Source: Brevipalpus yothersi
Taxonomy: Eukaryota > Arthropoda > Arachnida > Trombidiformes > Tenuipalpidae
NCBI GenBank assembly: GCA_003956705.1
Contig: QZCP01000120.1
Span: 121,500-185,499 of the forward strand
Reading direction: 5' to 3'
Length of the DNA stretch: 64,000 nt
Shown here: positions 56,012 to 64,000 of the stretch, piece by piece
Numbering within the stretch: position 1 is the first letter of the stretch
How the letters are laid out: each line of letters opens with the position of its first letter
The notes under the pieces: model-generated
What the model was told of the DNA's origin: nothing
The model's input: only the letters and a program-made list of their open reading frames with translations
The model's database searches: none
Made by a program: the position numbers and the translations under genes

Positions 56012-57823
56012 TTTCGGTCAGGCTGCAAAAGAAAATAGGGTATTTGATTTTCCTAGCGTTCAAGTAAGAGAGTAAAACAAATGAAAGGGATTTCCGATCG
56101 ACCTTCATCCCAAGATGACGCAATAATCTGAGCAATCAATTGTTAACCCATTTCCACGAAACAAACAGTTGTATAAGTCAGGATGATGATTTGAGAGTGG
56201 GAAGCGGAAAAAAACTTACTCTCAATGTAGTTCATGTGTCCGTTGATATAAGGCTGCTGTTGTTGTGGCTGATTTGGCGGCCGATTATTTGGAACGTAAT
56301 TTTGCGTAGACTGAACAACTTGCATAGGCGATCGGTTGCTATTCATCGGTGATTGGTCGGACATCATGCTCTGATGATTATCATGGGTAGAATACGATAT
56401 ATTTTGCTGTTGTTGTTGCTGCGGTGGAATGTTCTTCATAGTTTGTGGTCGGAGATTCGAGGGCGTATTAGTGTTTTGATGATGATTTGGCATCACTTGG
56501 AGATGTGTTGCATGTGGAAGAGATGAAGGCTGATGCTGTTGTTGTTGTTGTTGATGTTGCTGTTGGGAGTGAAGAGCACGTTGACTGGCAGTATTGTTAG
56601 GATTCATATTTTGGTTCATTTGATGATATCTCTGGGGAGATAAGGTCTGCAGCGGAGGTCGAACATTCGTCACATTGGAATTTGCATAACTCATCTGGCT
56701 GAGCGACACTTGAGAATAGGTACACCCATTAATTTTGCCGAAATCATTGAACAGGGAAACAACACAATCAACCTCTTCGAAAGGTAGATCAGACTTTCCA
56801 GACACAAGCTCCTCGGATGATAAATTGAAATATGCTCCGTCGTATTGAAAATTGTCGAGAACTTCGAGAGGATGGAGATCTTCTCCTTTCAGCTCTTTCA
56901 TGGCTAACTTTTCGTGATCGTCACTGGAAAAATTGGAATTAGATAGAAAAAGATCTTGATGAGGACCTTGACTCGAAAAGTTGGGATGCTGTTGTGGCTG
57001 GAGATGATGAATCTGTTGCTGGTGTAGAGGATGCTGAAAGGATGCGGTCGGGGAGGGCATATGTGTGTGAACTGGTGATGCAGTGAGATGTAGACTGGTT
57101 GATATAGAAGAATCGATTACAGGTTTTATATCGGCACTATTAGAACAGCTACTACTGTTAGAAAACTCATGTGAGGGAGAAGGGAAGGATGATGATTGCG
57201 ATGCTGAGACCATTATGTTATGGTTAGCAGCATGCATGGAAGGTGATAAGCTTGATTTTATGTTGGTCAAGGGAACAGGTAATTTTGGCATGTTTTTATT
57301 ATTGAGCTTCTTATCCTGTAACTCGCTGTAGTTGGCGGCTGCAATAGAAACGGAGACAGCGACTGGAACGTTATTGGTGTGAAAGTCGGCGGTATTCGGT
57401 ATCTTAGTGACATTTGAACCAGTGTTTGAATTACAGTTGCTGTTATTATTTGAAGAAGGATGGGCTCTCTTGGTTGCCGAACGAGCTCCAAGTCCGCTTG
57501 GTCCACTCTTAGTTGACTTACTTTTGCTTCCCGTACTACAATTACTTGAGTTTGCAATTTGCTGTTGTAGTTTGGCAGTCTCCTGCCGTTGTTTTTCAAC
57601 TTTAACATCAAAGGTTTCTGTTAATGGTGACAGTACGTGAAGCGAGAAGAGAGAAAGAGAGAGAGAGAGAAAGAGAGAAAAGATATTTATGAAGAGAGAA
57701 AGAAAGATAAAAAAAAAACACCTACTCACCCAAATATCGACCTTCTCTCTCTTTGTGATGCTCTCGATAGCCACCAATTCGAGACGAAAGATTCCATAAA
57801 ATTTTGTTAGGCTCGACCGACAT
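55640..57823 (-). CDS. mam: Mastermind-like Notch co-activator, short (join 57730-57823, 56220-57617, 55640-55812)
   Basis: Three exons give 554 residues. Exon 1 and the start of exon 2 form a helix (RIGGYREHHKEREGRY, ETFDVKVEKQRQETAKLQQQ) that matches the Mastermind N-terminal helix pattern RI---R-HH-----RY, QET--LQ (residues ~10-55), the part that lies across the Notch ankyrin repeats and CSL. The rest is low-complexity Ser/Asn/Gln/His with polyQ and polyH-rich tracts, and an acidic patch (SSDDHEKLAMKELKGEDLHP, EEVDCVVSLFNDFG) suited to activation. Known role: nuclear co-activator that recruits p300 to Notch-CSL. Fly Mastermind is ~1600 residues and mammalian MAMLs ~1000, so this is much smaller. 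The first exon reads in a frame that differs from the longest open frame in that stretch; the start could lie further up. Confidence 0.7.
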
Positions 57824-58302
57824 TTGCAACTCTGACAATATATATATATATATATGTATATACCTAAACAACTAATAATCAATTAAAATCACAACTTTCA
57901 TCTGAAAGATAATTTTTGAGAGATCCCAACATTATTAAAAATTGCGAACATAACATGTACATACATATACAAAACCTATCAGTTTTTATGAGACTCAAAA
58001 AATTATTATAGTTGAATCGGCAGATGGCAGGATTTTTTGAGCAACGGTAAAACTTTTCGCCTTTTTCAACTGAACGGTTGTCAGTCTGAACCTTCGCGAT
58101 TAGATCGGCGTTAAGATCAATTATTTTATTTTTTGAATTTTTTTTGAATTTTTATAAAATACAGTCATCAACAGTGATTAATTTTTAGCTGTTAATGACA
58201 ATGGCGGGAAGAAGGTAGGGGGAATCAAATGAACAAGAGAGAAATAGAAGATCTGATTAAATGAAGTTTAGATGTTGGTGCGATTGGTGTTTATGATTAC
58301 GT
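57824..58302. other. Spacer between Mastermind and PTPA
   Basis: Holds a (TA)n stretch (57838-57856), which overlaps the Mastermind upstream region. No gene. Confidence 0.5.
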
Positions 58303-59250
58303 TTAGCTGACTGGATTCCATTTCAAAATTTGTGGACCAAAAACAAGATGTTGTACTACAGGAAATTTGTGTAACACTTCATCGGTATACATTTTCAATA
58401 GACCACGATTAATTTTTGACCAATTTTCAACGCCACTGATGTTCCAAAGTTGATTAGAGTGTTCGTGAAAAGGTCCTTTCTTAACTTTATGGATGAAATG
58501 GATGGCGGCGAAGAACATATACTTGGATGCATATTCTTCGGCAATCTTTGAGTCAGGAAAACTTTTTGGCTCAAGTAAGGGATGTGCAACCAATTGGGAG
58601 CTCCCAAAGAGAAATGGTAAAAATTGAAAATCATCCAGTGAATAAACACCATGAGATCCAGCTGGTTCGAGTTGATATCTGGTTTGAATTTTTCTAACTA
58701 GAGGCATATATTTGACAGCGAATAGAGTCAAAATTTCAATGGAAACTGATTTCATTCGCTCTTTGGCATCACCTTCTTTAACTAATTCCAGCTTGTATAG
58801 TCCAAGCATAAAAATTATGAAACACAATTCGTGTCCTGTACCATAATCAATCCTCTGTTGATTACCAAACGATTCCAAAAGGTATGGACGCAATTCGGCT
58901 TGATCTTTTTCCAAATAATTATCTTGTAACAATGAGATGACTTTCATTTTCATTTCATCATACCATGTACGAAATGCTTTATTACCAAATCTTTGTCCAG
59001 TATCACCTTTGATCGGCTCAATTTGATCAGTTAATTTTGATAATTCACTTAAAAGATCACGAACACGCTGTAAACATGTCTCTTTAATCGAACTCTCATC
59101 ACACAAACCATTATGAACACCTTTAGCAAAATCATTCAGTTGTCTAATAAATGACATCAAATCTTTATATCCTTCACTCTTGTACCAATCCGGTAAATCG
59201 GTAACATTCAATATTTTTCGAACACAAACACCATCACCACCGGAATTCAT
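58303..59250 (-). CDS. PTPA: Serine/threonine-protein phosphatase 2A activator (PTPA/PPP2R4)
   Basis: Intronless ORF of 315 residues, the usual length for the family. PTPA signatures are IDYGTGHELCF, RYQLEPAGSHGVYSLDDFQFLPFLFGSSQL, NISGVENWSKINRGLLKMY and EVLHKFPVVQHLVFG. Known role: peptidyl-prolyl isomerase-like activator of PP2A catalytic subunit that loads its active-site metals, in cytosol and nucleus. The start (MNSGGDGVCVRKILNV) is the only Met near the expected place. It lies in the same orientation as Mastermind and the GM2-activator-like genes. Confidence 0.96.
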   Translation of the reverse strand: MNSGGDGVCVRKILNVTDLPDWYKSEGYKDLMSFIRQLNDFAKGVHNGLCDESSIKETCLQRVRDLLSELSKLTDQIEPIKGDTGQRFGNKAFRTWYDEMKMKVISLLQDNYLEKDQAELRPYLLESFGNQQRIDYGTGHELCFIIFMLGLYKLELVKEGDAKERMKSVSIEILTLFAVKYMPLVRKIQTRYQLEPAGSHGVYSLDDFQFLPFLFGSSQLVAHPLLEPKSFPDSKIAEEYASKYMFFAAIHFIHKVKKGPFHEHSNQLWNISGVENWSKINRGLLKMYTDEVLHKFPVVQHLVFGPQILKWNPVS

Positions 59251-59855
59251 TGTGATTAATCAAAAATTTAAAGATTTAAAGACAAAAATTCAACCCGAAT
59301 CAATACAGTGGTTGAAAGAAAATCAAACGTAACATACACGAGTAGTGAGAGAATCAAATCAAATTCACTTTCTCAAAGGATCAGAATCTGACACAATCAT
59401 CTGAACAATTGGTCAAATAAATCGAAATCAAATTTTATCAACTATCATGCAAAAGTTCTGTTGATACTTTTTATCTCCATCAAAATATAAACAACATTCT
59501 GCTTCACTTGACTTAACATTACGCGCTGTATTCAAAGTGAACCGAAAAACACCCGAAATTAGGTGTCGATTGTTGAAATGTGATTCAACCGCTGGAGAGC
59601 AATTAATTGAAGATAAATTGATAATAAATTCATGAATATTACTTTTGGCAATGCTTTCAAAGGAAAATGCTAAGGTATTACATGTTTATCATTAGAATAG
59701 ATTGTGTTTTTGGTGATAAAGTATACATTGATGATAGTCTTATCTCTCGAATTGTCGAAAAAGTTTAGTTTTCCATACTGTTCTTTACCTTACATTATGA
59801 AAAATTTTTGAATAAAAAAATGATAAACTATGATTTTCTTTATTGAATTGAGCTA
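59251..59855. other. PTPA upstream region and pyruvate-kinase relic
   Basis: No intact gene. The only recognisable item is the pseudogene fragment at 59544-59772. AAAGAAAATCATAG-type A-rich sequence and a TTTATT (59838-59843), a possible polyadenylation signal for the next gene, follow. Confidence 0.55.
59544..59772 (+). pseudogene. Decayed fragment of pyruvate kinase exon 2
   Basis: Matches 51682-51901 in order: ACCCGAAATTAGG / ACCTGAAATTAGG, GGCAATGCTTTCAAAGGAAA / GACGATGCTTTCAAGGAGAAA, GATAAAGTATACATTGATGATAGTCTTATCTC / AATAAAGTTTACGTTGATGATGGTCTCATCTC, ending at the same point as the exon (GTCGAAAAAGTT / GTCAAAGAAGTTG). It carries frameshifts (no single frame is open over it), so it is a relic. 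No flanking kinase sequence was recognised. Confidence 0.8.
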
Positions 59856-60501
59856 TCAGTTTGCAGCAACTCGAACATCAAACTCGGCAACATAACATCC
59901 TTTGACTCTCTGATAATTATTGCGATCTCTTACCACCGTTCTTATGGTATATCGAGCCTAGAATAGAGGGAAAAATGGACAAAAAAAGAATTTATGGCAC
60001 GAAAAACTTCAATTGATGATTGCTTACGTTGACAAATTTGGACAAAAATGATTTTGAAGACCTTAAAGGAGCAGGAAATATATCAAATGGTAATAGTAGG
60101 CCATAATTTGTCAGTTCAAATGAACCTCTTGGCACTCTATCTGAGCATGGTATTCCAGCTTGGATGAACAAATGGCAGAATGTTTTCTCAAATTTTTTGA
60201 ACCAAAAAGACACAGGTCTCTCACATGATCCCACTCCACCTGGTAAACAGGGAAAATATTTTCCATTCCTGAGTATTGTTGTGCCCATAAAGTCATTTGG
60301 ATCACCATCTTCCGTTATGTCCAGTTTTCCATAGAGCACAGTATTGGGTACAGAACTTATGAACATGGTGTCTGGAAAGGTTACATTACCAAATCGAAAT
60401 ACTCGATCAGGAGGGCCACAATCATGGAAACTACTTTTTCCAATTCCATGAACCGCTCGAAAACTTATCATAAGAAAAACTATTCCAATCGAAAAAAACA
60501 T
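59856..60501 (-). CDS. Secreted GM2-activator-like (ML-domain) protein 1 (join 60028-60501, 59856-59957)
   Basis: Two exons with a 70-bp intron give 191 residues. Signal peptide: MFFSIGIVFLMISFRAVHG. The mature protein has the GM2-activator Cys pattern: HDCG, then PCLPGGVGSCERP, TFCHLFIQAGIPCSDRVPRG, YGLLLPFDIFPAPL and, from the last exon, ARYTIR ... GCYVAEFDVRV. Known family role: lipid-binding extraction of glycolipids in lysosomes or outside cells; the actual ligand here is unknown. One of two tandem copies. Confidence 0.8.
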
Positions 60502-61645
60502 TATAGACCCGATCCTCTCGTATTGTTAAACTTGACCAAATTGAATGAATTTAAACATTGATTCAAGTTTCTCAGAGAGTATCATCTTTATGCTACATAA
60601 TACATTTCCCTGATTTCAACAAAACTACATCAATATCCATCATTTTTATCCTATACGTAAGAATGATGTATCTGATTGAGCAAACCATTGTCATAGCTTC
60701 GTTTTGTCTTCAATGGCTGATTCAATCGCGAACTACGACATATAGTATCTAATGGAATTTAATGATGCGATTCCAAGTGAATTATTTCTCTAATGACGAT
60801 TAGTTGATTCGTTAGATAGTAAATTCTATGTTTTTCGTTATTTTAGTCTGAAAATGGATTGATCATTGTTGTAATAGACTTGCCTCATTTTTCTGTGACA
60901 ATCAATCAGAAAGTCTGCAACTTTATATCAAAATAATTGAACAGATGTTTTTCAGAGCCTCAGTCAAGAGGTTACCTAGGAACTTTGACCATATCAATTG
61001 TCATGAGTTAAAAGTGAAGGACAATATTTTCCATGAAAAGGTCAGCGAAAAAGGTCACACAGAGTTTTCAGTCAATGATGACTGAGAGACTGAAAAAATG
61101 TGCAAATCAATCATATTAATAAATGAACAATAGCTTAACATAAGTTCGGTGGAATTATTAAATTTTTGAAATGTAAATTCCTAAATTCGAGAGGGTATTT
61201 CCATTGAACTACCTTATTTATGGCTTTACACCAAATATTCCCAATTAAATTATTGATATCCAAGCGTTAGCTGGTCGTTCAACAAATAGTAATGATATTC
61301 GAATGTTTCCCCCGAATTTGTTTGTTGTTTGAACTTCTGAACTAAAATTTCAGCTAAGGAATTTCTTTGATACAGGATGCAAAAATCCATCAAGCTGGAC
61401 CCCGCATTGAAGCTATATCTATTCAATATTTTCTTCTGTTTTAACTACTGAAGCAATTTCCAGTAATTGATTGCTGTGGGAATGAAAAACTTTCATCGGA
61501 TCAAAATCTCCAGTTTTATAACGAAAAGAAGGGAATTCAAAGCAAAAAAGATATGGAGAAGAGATAAAAGTGACAAAATTTGATGAAAAATGTGTTTAAA
61601 TGTCTTATTCGTCACAAATAAAATTCAATGTCTCTGATTTTGTTT
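60502..61645. other. Spacer between the two GM2-activator-like genes
   Basis: AT-rich. No gene supported; a 64-codon open frame at 60558-60752 is not recognisable. Confidence 0.5.
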
Positions 61646-62289
61646 TCAATTAGCAGCAACTCGCAAATCAAATTCTGCTATCGAACAGCCTTTGATTCTT
61701 TGTCTATCATGCTGATCTCTGATCAACATTCTAACCGTATATCGAGCCTGTTCAAAAGAAAAAATTTTAAATCAGAGATAGAATAATTCTCTAATCAATC
61801 GCTTACATTGAGAAATCTGGACATCAACCACTTTGAAGTGCTCAAACGACGTGGAAACATTTCAAATGGAATAAGTAGACCAAAATTGACCAGTTCATAA
61901 GTTCCTCGGGGTATTTTATCACTACATGATATACCAGCTTGAGTGAATAAATGACATGTTGTTTTCTCATATTTACGATACCAGAAAGACAATCGTCTCT
62001 CACATGATCCAACCGATCCTAGTAAACAGGGTAAATAATGGCCATTTCTCAATATTGTGAACCCAATATAGTCTTTCGAATCTCCTTCCTCTAGAACATC
62101 CAGCCTTCCGTAAGGTATAATGTTGGGCACAGAACTGATGAACAAAGTATCTGGTAGTGTAACATTTCCGAATAGAAAAGTTCGATCTGCTGGGCCACAA
62201 TCATAAAAAGTACTCTCAATAAATGGGTAAGCTGAATCTAGAACAATAATCAATAGAAAAATTTTCAAAAGTCTTCGTTTCACACACAT
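61646..62289 (-). CDS. Secreted GM2-activator-like (ML-domain) protein 2 (join 61807-62289, 61646-61747)
   Basis: Two exons with a 59-bp intron give 194 residues, intron at the same codon boundary (FLN | ARYTVR) as in gene 1. Signal peptide: KIFLLIIVLDSAYPF. Cysteines are conserved with gene 1 (YDCG, PCLLGSVGSCERR, TTCHLFTQAGISCSDK, GCSIAEFDL). About 60% of the positions are the same as in gene 1 by eye. Both end RVAAN. Confidence 0.8.
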
Positions 62290-63175
62290 TTTGACAGAGA
62301 AAGAATTTTTCGCGTGAAGAACTCAATTCACAACGATTTGAATCTTTCTTATGAAAGAAATGTCAGAAATTTTTCCATACGATTCCAAACAAGACAGCGA
62401 GTTACATGAGACTCCGGATTTGGTATTCAGGTAAACATCTATCTTGATAAATTTTTTTTGGATAAATTTGAGAATTCTCACGGTGAATATAAGATTGACA
62501 TTTTTTGGAGCACAATTTTGGTTAAATTAATGTTGGATATGTGGCTGAATAATGTCTATGTCTATGTAACTGAACATCAAACTTTGGTAAATGGAGGTGA
62601 AAATAGGCATCATACTTGTGGAAACTGAGTATCAAAACAATCCAATAAACATAAATGTGGTTCAGGAAAAATTTCTCAAAAGTTGATTACTCTAAAAGAC
62701 CAATGAAATGGATATGGTTAGTACCGAAGCATTTTGCCCTGATAATTGTTTTCCACAGACCATGGAGCGAATGATCCAAGAAATTATTCCATCATTATGC
62801 ATGAACTTTGTTACGAGGTCGTGTAAAGAAATATGATCAGCGTATCGTAATCATACCAAATTTCTTTTTAATTGTCTTACTGGAGTCAAATATGGAGTAT
62901 GTCAAGATAATTTCTCTGAAAATTCTAGGGAATCAGGTTGCTGAGTATTTTTTTTGAAAAAATTCTCTCCCCAAAGTTTGTTGTTTGATTCAATGATGAT
63001 CAAGAGACGCAATGAAAAAAAATATTCAATTCATGATGCATTAAAACAGATCATATTCCAAAGAGAGAATGAGATGTTTGAGTTTAAAGATTCAAAATTT
63101 TCCTAATTTCCAGCAATATTTCTGACTGAATAATATTGCTAATTGCACATCATCATTTAATTGCAAATTTTCCCT
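62290..63175. other. Spacer, no gene seen
   Basis: AT-rich, no supported coding region. Confidence 0.5.
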
Positions 63176-63477
63176 TCAAACAATGCTCAGTGGTAGACTT
63201 TTATTCTTTCCCATACGGTCCAGCAATTCTTTTTCTATCTCGAGGTCAATCTCTTGCCATGAATAATCCAATCGAGGTGAAGCTTGCTCCATTGGAACCT
63301 ATGGAAAGTATAAAGTTCATTTGAGTAGCTAATTTCGATCCATCCCAATGCACTTACAGTACATGAAACCAATAGAGACAAGCTGAGGCCATCTTTTTCG
63401 TTCATGGGAAAACCGGAATGTTCAACAGATAAAATACCTTGGGGTCGATGTGATGGCACTTGATTCGGAAATATGAA
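63176..63477 (-). CDS. 3' end of an unidentified gene (exons 63358-63477 and 63176-63298)
   Basis: Two exons in one frame, phase 0 at each junction, joined over a 59-bp intron (GTAAGTG donor, CCATAG acceptor). The upstream exon starts after TTTTTCCACAG, so more exons exist further up. The 80-residue C-terminus reads FIFPNQVPSHRPQGILSVEH, then KDGLSLSLLVSCT, then DYSWQEIDLEIEKELLDRMG and ends SLPLSIV. I do not recognise the family. It was found from splice signals rather than as an open frame; the last exon's acidic helix and the normal splice sites make it likely to be real. Confidence 0.6.
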
Positions 63478-63939
63478 CTGTGGAAAAACGGAAAATAAAA
63501 TTAAAATTAAAAATCCAGATTGAAGAGTTTAAAAATAGTCATAAATTCTTCCCTCAATTGTCAGTTTCACAATAATTTTCCTCGTGCTAATAAGAAAAAA
63601 AACACCTCTGAGCTCGAAACGAGAACAAACTTTTCCTCTTCTCGTTTAGTGACTGATAATTAAATTTTTCACCCACTTAATTCAAATCAACTGATGTGTG
63701 GTCTACAAAGTTCATGAGCTCATTTTAATCAAGCAATCCAATTGGAGATGAATGGTAATTTATTTAATTCACCCTGGCATAAGGGAAAGCGTATCTTTCT
63801 CTGATTCACACACCAAAATGGACTTTCAAGTTGTCAAAGGAACCTCTCTTCAATCGACATTTTTCTTGATTACACGGACTGATTTAATTTATGTAGCCAT
63901 TTTGTCTTTGGAAAATGTGTTAACCTTGTCCAATTGAGG

Positions 63940-64000
<61 letters not shown>
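63478..64000 (-). other. Intron of the unidentified gene, ending in (GA)n
   Basis: Starts with the acceptor at the exon edge and runs out of the window. 63942-64000 is uninterrupted GA dinucleotides. A 61-codon plus-strand open frame (63752-63937) is not recognisable. Confidence 0.5.

Noticed and set aside
56100..57882. Reading the 579-codon open frame as one continuous Mastermind protein
   Set aside because: Its ends run through clear GT-AG introns full of CT repeats; the spliced model restores the conserved helix and a polar C-terminal exon.
63752..63937. Plus-strand 61-codon frame at the window end
   Set aside because: No recognisable content; it is antisense to the intron of the minus-strand gene.

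Overview
The window is animal nuclear DNA. Genes are intron-bearing with GT-AG junctions, intergenic DNA is AT-rich, there are many GA/CT microsatellites, and one N-filled assembly gap lies at 26047-26309. The gene set (vasa, dunce-type PDE4, Mastermind, Twinkle, DHX15/Prp43, PTPA, pyruvate kinase, GM2-activator-like ML proteins) points to an arthropod. A chelicerate or mite is my best guess from the compact introns and style of the proteins, but this is inference and weakly supported.

Layout. (1) 1-1150: 3' part of a voltage-sensor-domain gene (+). (2) 1586-4042: complete DHX15/Prp43 (-). (3) 4454-20141: three tandem vasa-like DEAD-box genes (-), called A, B and C here, with 7, 9 and 6 CCHC zinc knuckles. 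Duplicated and broken pieces of the DHX15 and voltage-sensor genes lie between them, with a dispersed 240-bp repeat (five copies) and a ~0.5-kb element that has an inverted third copy at 29.6-30.2 kb. (4) 21211-49355: a dunce/PDE4 gene (+) in nine coding exons. Its 20.5-kb first intron is packed with GA/CT tracts and carries an antisense R1-like LINE with two long open ORFs (34946-39695). (5) 50341-64000: a compact run of genes: a small one-pass membrane protein (-), pyruvate kinase (+), a helicase-only Twinkle (+), a short Mastermind-like protein (-), PTPA (-), a decayed pyruvate-kinase fragment, two tandem GM2-activator-like secreted proteins (-), and the 3' end of an unidentified gene (-) whose 5' part lies beyond the window.

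Exon joins were worked out by hand from splice signals, reading-frame continuity and family knowledge. All joined reading frames are multiples of three. No alignments, database searches or transcript data were available.

The least ordinary parts are the vasa array (mosaic paralogs with variable zinc-knuckle number, plus shared chimeric junctions in the intervening fragments), the Twinkle and Mastermind genes that look much shorter than their families, the open LINE inside the dunce intron, and the pyruvate-kinase relic 6 kb from its parent.
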